The notes under the pieces are model-generated. The model did no database searches and was not told where the DNA came from. It saw nothing but the letters and a program-made list of their open reading frames with translations. Source: Chloroflexota bacterium (GTDB taxonomy: Bacteria; Chloroflexota; Limnocylindria; Limnocylindrales; CSP1-4). From it: DNA of 64,000 nt. The position numbers were made by a program, and so were the translations under genes. Of this stretch, positions 1-8,472 are shown in pieces (position 1 is the stretch's first letter; every line of letters begins with the position of its first letter). The DNA is taken from assembly GCA_021786265.1 (NCBI GenBank), contig JAJYNP010000103.1:1-64000 (forward strand), given 5' to 3'.

Positions 1-50
1 CGCTATACTCTTTCGGCTCGTGCGGCACGCGGTGCCGCCGGCATCACGGT

Positions 51-1620
<1,570 letters not shown>

Positions 1621-1623
1621 AGT

Positions 1624-1944
1624 CTACCGCCCGCCCGCCACGCTCCTCCTCGACGCCGACTCGATTGCGTTCGCGAGGGCAGCGCAGAGGCGGCAGCGGC
1701 ACAGGCGGTCCCCTGATCGCTCATGGCGGTTACCTCGCCGAGCGTCTGTGGGCAGCTGTGGGCGTACCCGCGCCAGTCCGCGCGGGAGCAGTGATGCCCG
1801 ACGATCGGCCCGCGCGATCCGGTGGGACCGATCGGCTCCGGTTCCGCGCGATGCGTCTATCACACGTCGAGCCCGCCTCGCCCATTGCCGACGTCGCGGC
1901 AGCGGGGCGGCATGGGGACCCGCCGAACGATTGTCCAGATCCAT
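1624..1944 (-). CDS. Possible small leaderless ORF ahead of the recombinase
   Basis: An uninterrupted 106-codon frame begins with ATG at 1944, which is the predicted transcription start of the promoter at 1951-1980; the spacing from -10 to ATG is 6 nt, close to the 7 nt seen at the type IV secretion operon. It ends 3 nt before the first possible recombinase start. The product is Arg-rich with a Cys cluster (CRCRLC) near residue 80 and matches no family I recognise. Third-position GC is lower than in neighbouring genes, so it may instead be a non-coding leader. Confidence 0.35.
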   Translation of the reverse strand: MDLDNRSAGPHAAPLPRRRQWARRARRVIDASRGTGADRSHRIARADRRASLLPRGLARVRPQLPTDARRGNRHERSGDRLCRCRLCAALANAIESASRRSVAGGR

Positions 1945-1950
1945 TCCCCT

Positions 1951-2008
1951 ACGCTAGCGGCGAGGGGGCGGGCGAGTCAAGATATGACATGTACAAAACA
2001 TGTATCTG
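1951..2008 (-). promoter_or_regulatory. Recombinase promoter with shared operator (site A)
   Basis: Read on the minus strand: a palindromic block ACATGTTTTGTACATGT (complement of 1987-2003), then 7 nt, then -35 TTGACT (complement of 1975-1980), an 18-nt spacer and -10 TAGCGT (complement of 1951-1956). The block and its exact 7-nt distance to the -35 box recur at 10245-10270 and 30615-30636. A DNA-binding protein at this position would sit like an activator or a repressor that overlaps the polymerase site. Confidence 0.65.
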
Positions 2009-2072
2009 TCGCTCACGCGCTGACGCTCAGGGTCGCCAACGCATGGCCGCCTGACGCTGGTGTCAAGGGATA

Positions 2073-2100
2073 GAAGGTTCGAATCCTTCCTCGCCAGCCA
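2073..2100 (+). other. 3' fragment of a tRNA-Gln-type gene (possible att remnant)
   Basis: The bases form a perfect T-arm (GAAGG-TTCGAAT-CCTTC), a 7-nt acceptor half-strand CTCGCCA, discriminator G and CCA. U1-A72 with discriminator G and this T-arm are typical of tRNA-Gln. No matching 5' half (TGGCGAG) is found upstream, so only the 3' end is present, as expected for an attachment-site footprint or a tRNA truncated by integration. Confidence 0.7.
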
Positions 2101-2193
2101 ACCCTACAACATGGAGTGCTCGCACGACGCCGAACCACTGCATCTTGTGGCCTGAACGGTCCCGGACCCCGGTCGGCCCGTTGTCAGCTTGGC

Positions 2194-2625
2194 TCAAGCC
2201 CTACGAACGACCCGCGCGAGGCGCTTCAGAAGCGGAACAAGGCGGCCCGTCGCCTGCTCCTCATCGCTGCTCGCCAGCGGTGTCGCGACGCTCGCGTTCC
2301 TTGCCCCATGGGCGAGTTCGCGGTTGCGGCCAATCTGGGCAGCCGACCAGCGAGGCGCCCACTCGATGCGGTTCCGCCGGATCCAGTAGTGGGATTGGCA
2401 GGCGAAACTCCAGTTGCCGATCGACGGTGATAGCGACACCGTCTCGCCGTCGAAGCGGAGCTCCCAGTCTGTGGGCGTGAAGGGCGTGACGACGCGTGCT
2501 CCGCACCCGCAAGCGCATGAATGAACCGCGGTCGCGTACTCGATCGTGATGTAGAGGACGCCGGGTTCGAGGTCCGCAGGGATCCAATCGACGAATCGAT
2601 GATCCAGCCTCTCGAGGCGGGTCAC
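2194..2625 (-). CDS. DUF6527-type protein of the multiubiquitin cassette
   Basis: About 143 aa, starting at GTG 2625, which overlaps the stop of the upstream E1-like gene as GTGA, so the two are translationally coupled. It has a likely metal site: Cys37, Cys39 and Cys41 in HSCACGCG, then Cys76 and His79 in ACQSHYWIRR, the HYWI stretch being typical of DUF6527. DUF6527 proteins occur next to multiubiquitin and ThiF genes in predicted bacterial ubiquitin-like systems. Their biochemical role is not established; an accessory or E2/E3-like zinc-binding role is inference. This is the last gene of the cassette. Confidence 0.75.
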   Translation of the reverse strand: MTRLERLDHRFVDWIPADLEPGVLYITIEYATAVHSCACGCGARVVTPFTPTDWELRFDGETVSLSPSIGNWSFACQSHYWIRRNRIEWAPRWSAAQIGRNRELAHGARNASVATPLASSDEEQATGRLVPLLKRLARVVRRA

Positions 2626-3800
2626 GGACCGGCCTCGTTGTTGATCGTGTTCCCGTCGATGGTAAATAGCATGTGCTGCTCGCCTTCGAGGTCGCGGTAG
2701 AACCCGAACACCTTCTTCCAACGGATGACCGCGAGTGCCGCGGCGAGGGCGTTGAGATCTGCGACCTGGATGTTCGGTGCGTACTCGTTGGCCGCCGCCG
2801 TGTCGCCAAACGAGATCCACCGCCGGCCGCTGACCGGTCGTCCGGGAAGGCCCGTCGTCACCCGTACCATCCCGCCGAGCATCCCCTGGGCGACGTTCAC
2901 ACCGATGCCCGTGTCGATGAACGGAATGCCGCGACCCTCGAGGTGCTCGATGATGACGCGCTTCGCAGGCGTCGGATCCAATGCCAGGAACACGAACCGC
3001 ATGTCGCCTAACTCGGTGCAATTCGATCCATCGAGGGCGTAGGGATGCGGGACGACGCCGTCGCGCATTACCGAATGCACCCGCGAGTAGTGCTCCGCCT
3101 TGTTCGGCCCTCCATCTAGGTCAGAAGCCGACGTCGCACCGGCGCCGCGAAAGGCGTTGTGATCAAGCATCCGGTCACCGTCGAAGAGGTGAATCTCGCC
3201 GACCGGGGTCTTTGCCACGAGGTCGAGAACGTGCGACCCGGTTCCACCCAGGCCCACGATCGCGATCTTGGCGACCGCGAGCCTGGCGGTGATCGCCGTG
3301 ATGCCCGCTCGCGCGCTCGCGGTGTCCGGATACCGGAACGGGGAGCCGTCCTCGCGCTCCTCCCGGACGTGGTAGGTCTGCGCGGTGGCGTCGGGGTCGA
3401 TGGCCGCCGCATGGCGACCGAGGATCGCGACGTAGGTCGTGACCTTCGAGTGGTAGTCGGGGTAGTGACCGCTCCCCACGGGCCTGTGAGAGAACGATGC
3501 TTCGATGATCAGGCCGCCGCCGAGGTCCGTGCGCGTGGCGTCGTTGATGAGACCGTCGAGGCGCCGGCCCTCCGCATCGCATGGCGTTGCGGTGAAGCGG
3601 ATGGTGTGGGGATCCGGCGGCGCGGTCGCCTCGTTCGCGAGGTTGAGCTCGCAAACGAGCGTTCCGTACGCCACCTCCTTTGCGGCGGTGACGTACGGAA
3701 CGTGGTGCACCAGCAGGTACCCACCGCGGATCTCGAGGTCGTACCCCTCGTCCCGCAACTGGCGCAGGTCGGGGCTACGACTTATCAGTCGCCGTGACAT
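2622..3800 (-). CDS. ThiF/E1-like adenylyltransferase with N-terminal DUF6791-type region
   Basis: 392 aa. Residues 1-170 are a DUF6791-like N-terminal region. Residues 175-390 are a Rossmann E1/ThiF domain with nucleotide-binding GLGGTGS (183-189) and acidic DGDR (207-210). E1-like enzymes adenylate the C-terminus of a ubiquitin-like protein. The only Cys residues are near 50, 74 and 261, none in the usual position of the E1 catalytic Cys, so it may only adenylate or use an N-terminal Cys. The start overlaps the end of the multiubiquitin gene by 26 nt and the stop overlaps the DUF6527 start, giving a three-gene coupled cassette. Confidence 0.85.
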   Translation of the reverse strand: MSRRLISRSPDLRQLRDEGYDLEIRGGYLLVHHVPYVTAAKEVAYGTLVCELNLANEATAPPDPHTIRFTATPCDAEGRRLDGLINDATRTDLGGGLIIEASFSHRPVGSGHYPDYHSKVTTYVAILGRHAAAIDPDATAQTYHVREEREDGSPFRYPDTASARAGITAITARLAVAKIAIVGLGGTGSHVLDLVAKTPVGEIHLFDGDRMLDHNAFRGAGATSASDLDGGPNKAEHYSRVHSVMRDGVVPHPYALDGSNCTELGDMRFVFLALDPTPAKRVIIEHLEGRGIPFIDTGIGVNVAQGMLGGMVRVTTGLPGRPVSGRRWISFGDTAAANEYAPNIQVADLNALAAALAVIRWKKVFGFYRDLEGEQHMLFTIDGNTINNEAGP

Positions 3801-4068
3801 TGAAGATCATGCCGTCCTTCACCTTGACCTCTCCGCCTGGGAGGAGCGTTCCCTCGGGCTTCTGACCATGCCCACGGCGATAGGTCACCGAGATCTCGAT
3901 GTAGGGCCCCGTCGGCGGGGTCGGGAAGGCCAGTGCGACCACCTCGTCATAGGTGATATCCGTCCTTGGGAACTCGTGCTCCTGTCCGTTGACGATGATG
4001 GTCACCGTCCTCGCAGCTGGCGCGTCCCGGGGGTCTTCCTTCACCGCCTGAGCGGCGTCTTCGTTCAT
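3775..4068 (-). CDS. Multiubiquitin-domain protein (single ubiquitin-like repeat)
   Basis: 97 aa, start ATG 4068 with GGAG upstream. The motif VTIIVNGQEHEFPRTDITYD and the following GPYIEISVTYRRG match the multiubiquitin beta-grasp family. There is only one beta-grasp unit here, whereas many family members have several. The C-terminus ends in TATDKS without a Gly-Gly tail, so any conjugation would need processing or does not use a diglycine. It is the first gene of the Ubl-E1-DUF6527 cassette and is the presumed modifier. Confidence 0.82.
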   Translation of the reverse strand: MNEDAAQAVKEDPRDAPAARTVTIIVNGQEHEFPRTDITYDEVVALAFPTPPTGPYIEISVTYRRGHGQKPEGTLLPGGEVKVKDGMIFNVTATDKS

Positions 4069-4142
4069 GGTCTGCTCCGTTCTGGACTGAGCGAGTCGGC
4101 AACCCGTGACAGGCAGTCCGTCACGGATACCCTTCGGCGTTG

Positions 4143-4196
4143 AGCCGCGGGCCGACGACGCAGCAAACCCGGTGGCAATCGTCGTGACCCGCGGCT
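4143..4196. other. Inverted repeat between the 60-aa gene and the multiubiquitin gene
   Basis: AGCCGCGGG (4143-4151) is the exact complement of CCCGCGGCT (4188-4196), and an inner CGACGA (4153-4158) pairs with TCGTCG (4179-4184). The transcript can fold into a long hairpin right after the upstream stop codon. There is no U-tract, so it could be an attenuator, a processing or mRNA-stability element, or a protein-binding site rather than a classical terminator. Confidence 0.5.
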
Positions 4197-4201
4197 GAGG
4201 G

Positions 4202-4384
4202 CTAGGTCGAGCTGGTGCCCTCGCGGCGGACTCCCTTGAACTTGGTGCCGTCGCTCTTCACGTCGAGGATCTGGCCGGTCTTGGCGTCCCGCTTCGCCCA
4301 ATCTCCCGAGGGCGTGCGGAACTGGGATCGTTCGCGGACCGCGCCCTCGCGGTGGCCGTCATGGCGGTTCTTGTTCGTAGCCAA
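4202..4384 (-). CDS. Small conserved-looking hydrophilic protein next to the Ubl cassette
   Basis: 60 aa if started at TTG 4384, which has AAGGG 7-8 nt upstream. The sequence carries NKNRHDGHREGAVRERSQ, then W-KRD-TG and a C-terminal KGVRREG. It resembles small hypothetical proteins found in accessory regions that share the pattern AVRxRSQ and KRDxxTGx. No enzymatic motif is visible. Same strand as the multiubiquitin cassette, 133 nt upstream, separated by the hairpin at 4143-4196. It may be a cassette component or a passenger. Confidence 0.6.
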   Translation of the reverse strand: MATNKNRHDGHREGAVRERSQFRTPSGDWAKRDAKTGQILDVKSDGTKFKGVRREGTSST

Positions 4385-4602
4385 CGTCGTTTCCCTTGTG
4401 GTGTGCCGAGACGCGTTCCTTGACCGATTTCGTGCGCTACGCTGGCTCCCGGCGGCGAGGACTCTGAAGTGGGTGTCCGCTGCCTGGAGGCGTGGCACCC
4501 GCACGGGCGCCACGCCTCCGTCGCTTCCGGGCGGCTGTTGCCGGCCACCTCCAATGTGCTGCCTGTTCTGGAGCCGAAGCCCCGCACCCAATACTAGCCA
4601 AC

Positions 4603-4631
4603 TTGACCGTAGTCGTCAAATCGACTAGTCT
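4603..4631 (+). promoter_or_regulatory. Promoter and palindromic operator of the XRE-ImmA/IrrE gene
   Basis: -35 TTGACC (4603-4608), a 17-nt spacer and -10 TAGTCT (4626-4631), 29 nt before the ATG at 4661. The spacer holds an exact inverted repeat TAGTCG (4610-4615) / CGACTA (4622-4627) around 6 nt. A repressor dimer bound there would cover the -10, which fits autoregulation by the encoded XRE protein. Confidence 0.72.
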
Positions 4632-4660
4632 ATCGGCGTATCCATCAGGGAGGCGGACTT

Positions 4661-5806
4661 ATGGCAATTTCGCCGACCGCGGACATCGGGGCGAACCTTC
4701 AGCGGCTGCGGGGGATGCGAGGGCTCACCCAGGAAGCCGCGGCAGAAGCAGCCGGCCTGTCCCGAGCCGCGTACCGGAACCTCGAGGCTGGGCTCAGTGA
4801 GCCGAGGGCGTCGACTCTTGTCGCTCTCGCCAAGGCGCTCGGAGTGCCACCGGGTGACCTCCTGCGCCCCGCACCGCCGCCCCCACGGGCGCGTTTTCGG
4901 TCGAAGCTCCGGCTGAAGGACCGGCCTCGGATCCTTCACGACGTCGGACGCGAGCTCGACGATTACGCGTCCCTTGAGCGTCTTGTTGACGAGGCGCGGC
5001 CCTACCTCCTCGGGGACTTGGACGCTCCCGAGGGTCCAGACCGGGCCCGCATGGCGGCCGAGCTCGTTCGGGAAAGACTGCGCCTCGGTGATGACCCGAT
5101 CTTCGACATCAGCGGGCTGCTGGAAGACAGGGTCGGGATCAAGGTCCTGTGGCTCGAGATCGCCTCGGAGGGTTTCTTTGGCCTATCTGTTGCGGAGGAT
5201 GGCTCCGGGCCCGCGATCGTAGTGAACAGCTGGGATCGCATCAGCGTCGAGCGGCAGATCTTCACCGCCGCTCATGAGCTCGGCCATCTGCTACTCCATC
5301 GAGACGAGTTCAACCCAGACGAGGTCGTCGAGGATGTCGACGCCGAACGCGAGGCGGATGTCTTCGCGGCTCACCTCCTCATGCCCGAACCTCGGTTCAC
5401 CAAGGAATGGCAGGAGGTGCTCGGCCTCCCCTTGTTCGACGCGGTCATGAAGGTCAAGCGGATCTTCCGTGTGAGCTACAGGACCGTGCTCCACCGCCTC
5501 GACGAGAGCGGGATCAAGGATGTCTGGCGACGCTTCATGGCACAGGCGAAGGTCCGGTTGGGTCGATCGCTGACTCGAACCGACGAGCCGGATCCTCTGA
5601 CCCCGGCGGCGCGTGGCACCGCGGCTCCTGAGCCGCTCCGTGGCCGCGAGCCGTTTGAGCTTGCCCCGAGCGACTTCGATCCCGACCGCCGGATGCGCCT
5701 CATTCGAAGGGCGCTCGACGAACACCGAATCTCACTAAGCCGGGCGGCCGAGATCCTCAGTCTCGATCTCCGGAAGATGCGCGACCTTCACCAATCCTGG
5801 GCGTAG
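4661..5806 (+). CDS. XRE-family HTH and ImmA/IrrE metallopeptidase fusion
   Basis: 381 aa. Residues 10-70 form an XRE helix-turn-helix (LTQEAAAEAAGLSRAAYRN). Residues 140-270 form an ImmA/IrrE (COG2856) zinc peptidase with HELGH (205-209) and a downstream Glu in EREADVFAAHLLMP. A C-terminal HTH-like helix region closes the protein. ImmA-type proteases cleave repressors of mobile elements; XRE-ImmA fusions also act as antitoxin-like regulators. The start has GGGAGG 8 nt upstream. The PIN gene begins 3 nt after the stop, forming a two-gene operon under the palindromic operator. Confidence 0.9.
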   Translation: MAISPTADIGANLQRLRGMRGLTQEAAAEAAGLSRAAYRNLEAGLSEPRASTLVALAKALGVPPGDLLRPAPPPPRARFRSKLRLKDRPRILHDVGRELDDYASLERLVDEARPYLLGDLDAPEGPDRARMAAELVRERLRLGDDPIFDISGLLEDRVGIKVLWLEIASEGFFGLSVAEDGSGPAIVVNSWDRISVERQIFTAAHELGHLLLHRDEFNPDEVVEDVDAEREADVFAAHLLMPEPRFTKEWQEVLGLPLFDAVMKVKRIFRVSYRTVLHRLDESGIKDVWRRFMAQAKVRLGRSLTRTDEPDPLTPAARGTAAPEPLRGREPFELAPSDFDPDRRMRLIRRALDEHRISLSRAAEILSLDLRKMRDLHQSWA

Positions 5807-5809
5807 CCA

Positions 5810-6334
5810 ATGGAGGCGACGCCTCGGCTCGCGCTCGTCGGTGACGCGAGCGTGCTCATCGACATCGCGGATGCGAACGAGGCGGTTCTGGCGCTCATCG
5901 CTCAACACGCGGCGCGCGTCGTCATCCCAACACCTGTGCTCGCCGAGGTAGACAGCCTTGACGAGCTGAAATGCGCGGCACTCGGTCTTGACGTCGTCGA
6001 GCCTACGCTGGATCAGCTTCGAGAGGCTGCTGTTCCGTACCCGGCGCTCTCGTTCGCAGACAAAGTCTGCCTGATCGTCGCGCGCGATGCCGGAGGAACT
6101 TGTTGGACCAACGACGGACCACTCGCTGACGAGTGCGCAGCCAACGCAGTGCCATGCATGCGCGGTCTTCGCCCGCTGATCGCGCTCGTTGAAGCCGGCG
6201 CTCTTGCTCTCGACGTCGCTGTCGGAACGGTCGATCTCATCAGCGCCAACAACCCGTACATCACGCGCGCGATCGTTGCCGAGTTTCGCCGACTCGCGGG
6301 CGAGGCCGATCGGCGACGCATTGACGAGCTGTAA
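5810..6334 (+). CDS. PIN-domain protein, putative RNase toxin partner
   Basis: 174 aa. PIN acidic residues are visible as D12 (VGDASVLIDIAD), E45 (PTPVLAEVDSL), D84 (SFADKVCLIV) and D102 (CWTNDGPLADE), the expected metal-binding quartet. It starts 3 nt after the XRE-ImmA/IrrE stop. PIN proteins are often ribonuclease toxins paired with a DNA-binding antitoxin; here the partner is the upstream fusion. A toxin-antitoxin or stress-response role is inference from this arrangement. Confidence 0.75.
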   Translation: MEATPRLALVGDASVLIDIADANEAVLALIAQHAARVVIPTPVLAEVDSLDELKCAALGLDVVEPTLDQLREAAVPYPALSFADKVCLIVARDAGGTCWTNDGPLADECAANAVPCMRGLRPLIALVEAGALALDVAVGTVDLISANNPYITRAIVAEFRRLAGEADRRRIDEL

Positions 6335-6344
6335 GGGCGGTCGA

Positions 6345-6590
6345 CGTCTCGCGACGGCGGGTAGGCCATGGTCAGCACGACCCGATCTCCGGCTTCCTGC
6401 AAGCGCCGGTGCCAGTGCATCGGCAGCGTCGTCTTGCCGATCGCTCACTCGCCGAGCAGCGCGGTGTGCTGCGGGTGGCCCTCGCGGGTCCGCGCGACGC
6501 GCGCCTCCACCATCGCGGTTTCCGGCTCACGACCCGACAGCAGCGGCGAAAAGATGCCGCTGCCCGGGCGGAACGGGTTCGTCGATCGTG
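6345..6590 (-). pseudogene. AAA/ATP-binding protein remnant with in-frame stop
   Basis: A minus-strand frame reads NPFRPGSGIF, then LSGREPET, TALLGE, a TGA stop, and AIGKTTLPMHWHRRLQEAGD followed by VVLTMAYP. This is a P-loop of the GEWxIGKTxL type, as in AAA ATP-binding proteins beginning NPFRPG. The TGA replaces what is normally Trp, and homology stops after about 80 codons where the PIN gene ends, so both a nonsense change and a 3' truncation are present. Confidence 0.6.
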
Positions 6591-6592
6591 TC

Positions 6593-6620
6593 TGTGACAA
6601 CTGTGACAACTCCTGTCACA
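6593..6620. repeat. TGTGACAAC direct repeats with inverted TGTCACA
   Basis: TGTGACAAC occurs at 6593-6601 and 6602-6610, followed after 3 nt by TGTCACA (6614-6620), the complement of TGTGACA. The array lies just 5' of the AAA remnant on the minus strand, in the gap after the E1-like gene. It may have been an operator or iteron-like site of the lost gene. Confidence 0.5.
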
Positions 6621-6704
6621 AAGCCTGCTGAGACGGTTCGGCCGAGGAAGCGCCGCCTGGGCGCCGCCTCGGCCGAGATATGCACCGTCAGTCCACACAG
6701 ATCT

Positions 6705-7406
6705 CTACTGCGCGCCCGCCTCGAGGCGGAACCAGGGCCGGCTGCGCGCTTGGCACTGGATCGCGTCGAGGTAGACCTCGCTGTAGGGGACGCTGCCACG
6801 CTCGCTGATCTGCCAGAGGCAGGCGAGCATCGCGCTCGCGACCAACAGGTTCGTCACGAGGAGCTGCGGACGCTCGGCCGCCAGGACCTGGCAGCCGTCG
6901 CCCGCGCTCTCCTCCTGCTCAGCGGCCCGGCCGATCTCCGGATGGATCTCGACCAGGTGGCCGTCGAGGGAGCGACCATCGCGGCGGCGGACGAGCTGGA
7001 CGTTGCCGTCGGTCTCGTCGTTGCCGCCGGAGATGAGCGTCGCTTCGTCGAGCGATCGCAGGTGATCGTCCACGAGCGCCCGCGTCCGGTGGTTGTCGAC
7101 CGCGAGGAGGACGAGGTCGTCCTCGCGGACGATCTGTCGGACGTTGGTCTCGTCAATGAACGAGCTGATCGCCTGGACGGCGAGCCCGTGATCGCGGACG
7201 ACCTGGGCCATGGCCTCGGCCTTGTTCATGCCCAGATCACAACTCGAGCAGGCCTGCCGCCCGAGGTTCTTCGCCTCAAAGACGTCGCCGTCGACGAGGA
7301 CGAGGAGCGCTCGAGGCTCAGGCCTGCTCGCGAGATAGCGGACGAGCGGTGGGAGCAGCTGGCTCCCGATGCCCCCGCATCCGATGAGCACGATCCGGCT
7401 AGCCAT
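6705..7406 (-). CDS. ThiF-family E1-like enzyme of a PRTRC-type ubiquitin-like cassette
   Basis: 233 aa, little more than the catalytic Rossmann core: GCGGIGS (9-15), VDGDVFEAKNLGRQ with the acidic and Asn/Arg residues of E1 enzymes, a CSSC pair, and a C-terminal half with LVTNLLVASAML. It belongs to the ThiF proteins of PRTRC (ParB-related, ThiF-related) cassettes. It would adenylate the Ubl encoded first in the operon. It starts 5 nt after the JAMM peptidase stop and is the last intact gene. Confidence 0.88.
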   Translation of the reverse strand: MASRIVLIGCGGIGSQLLPPLVRYLASRPEPRALLVLVDGDVFEAKNLGRQACSSCDLGMNKAEAMAQVVRDHGLAVQAISSFIDETNVRQIVREDDLVLLAVDNHRTRALVDDHLRSLDEATLISGGNDETDGNVQLVRRRDGRSLDGHLVEIHPEIGRAAEQEESAGDGCQVLAAERPQLLVTNLLVASAMLACLWQISERGSVPYSEVYLDAIQCQARSRPWFRLEAGAQ

Positions 7407-7411
7407 CGGAT

Positions 7412-8215
7412 CTACCGCCCTTCGCGCTCGTGCCCGCCAGGGGGCACGAGCCGCCAGGAGAGGTCGTAGCCGAGGGCAGCCGCGGTCCGATCGGCTCGCT
7501 CCAGGAGCGCGTCGAGCTCGACCTTGCTCGGCCGAGTCCCGACGGACGGGTCGCGGACGATCGACTTCGCGCCGGCCGCCGACGGCTTCAGTCGGCTGAC
7601 CGGAGCGCGCCGGACGGCGGCGAGCCAGGCCGCGGGCGGCTCGACGAGCCGTCGAGGCCGCTCGATGAGCTGGCTCACCTTGCGCGGAAAGCGCACGCCG
7701 TCGACGACGATCGCCGCGGCGTAGGAGGGTCGTCGGTCGAGATCGCCGACGACGATGTGGAGCCCATCGAGCTCCGCCTCATCGTCCTCGTCGACCGAGC
7801 TCGCGAAGGCGCCGAGAGCGCCGTGCGAGTGGATCGTGCCGACGAGCCGCGATCCGGCTGGTAGGTCACCGTCCGCGAGATCGAACCGCACCGAGGCCAG
7901 GGTGACCTTCTGCTCCGGCACGACGAGATCGAACGATCCCGAGTGCCAGACCAGGAGCACGAGCGCCTCGGTCTTCCGTTCTCGGTAGACGGCCCGAAAG
8001 AAGCCGACCACGCGAGCCATGTGATCCGCGGGGACCTTCGGCAGGGCGTAGTCGACGTACTCGCGCGCAGGAGGCAGGTGGGCGACTCGCTCGACTCTCG
8101 TCTGCGAGACACCCAGCAAGCTCCGCTTGCGCAGATAGAGCCCGTCGCGGGCGACGACGAAGGCCGGCAGCGGCCGGCCGTCGACGTTCGCCCCGGCTTC
8201 GACGATGGCGAACAT
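7412..8215 (-). CDS. JAMM/JAB-domain peptidase, PRTRC-A-like
   Basis: 267 aa from ATG 8215 (a GTG at 8218 is also possible). The JAMM motif HxHx7SxxD is complete: H129, H131, S139 and D142 in GTIHSHGALGAFASSVDED. GLHIVVGDLD follows, as in PRTRC-A/Mov34-type proteins. JAMM enzymes are zinc isopeptidases that mature ubiquitin-like proteins or remove them from targets. The start overlaps the stop of the small upstream gene; the operon order is Ubl, E2-like, small protein, JAMM, E1. Confidence 0.88.
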   Translation of the reverse strand: MFAIVEAGANVDGRPLPAFVVARDGLYLRKRSLLGVSQTRVERVAHLPPAREYVDYALPKVPADHMARVVGFFRAVYRERKTEALVLLVWHSGSFDLVVPEQKVTLASVRFDLADGDLPAGSRLVGTIHSHGALGAFASSVDEDDEAELDGLHIVVGDLDRRPSYAAAIVVDGVRFPRKVSQLIERPRRLVEPPAAWLAAVRRAPVSRLKPSAAGAKSIVRDPSVGTRPSKVELDALLERADRTAAALGYDLSWRLVPPGGHEREGR

Positions 8216-8472
8216 CACTCACCACCTCCCCGTTCGGGCAGGCGGTGGACGAGGTACACCAGTCGCTCGAAGCGCCGCTGGTCCGCGACCAGACCCTCGC
8301 GGGTGGGCCGCTCGCCACCGATGATGTGGGCGAACACCGAGAGCGCCGCCTCCTCCAGGATCGGAGTCGAGAGCGGTCTCGCCCGTTCGCCGAGCGCCGG
8401 AGCGATCCAGCGTCCGAGGTCCCGTGGTCGGACCGCCGGTGTGCGGAGGAGGTGGTCACGAAGCGAGGGCAT
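8215..8472 (-). CDS. Small protein of the PRTRC-type cassette, function unknown
   Basis: 85 aa from ATG 8472, preceded by AGGTGAG; a GTG at 8481 is in frame. It overlaps the end of the E2-like gene and its stop overlaps the JAMM start, so it is coupled to both. Predicted mostly helical, with no Cys and no motif I recognise (PSLRDHLLRTPAVRPRDLGR). Its position between E2-like and JAMM genes argues for a cassette-specific adaptor. Confidence 0.7.
   Translation of the reverse strand: MPSLRDHLLRTPAVRPRDLGRWIAPALGERARPLSTPILEEAALSVFAHIIGGERPTREGLVADQRRFERLVYLVHRLPERGGGE

Noticed and set aside
6449..6451. TGA read as Trp (alternative genetic code) in the AAA remnant
   Set aside because: Many intact genes here end in TGA at the right place with ATGA or GTGA overlaps, so TGA is a stop in this genome.
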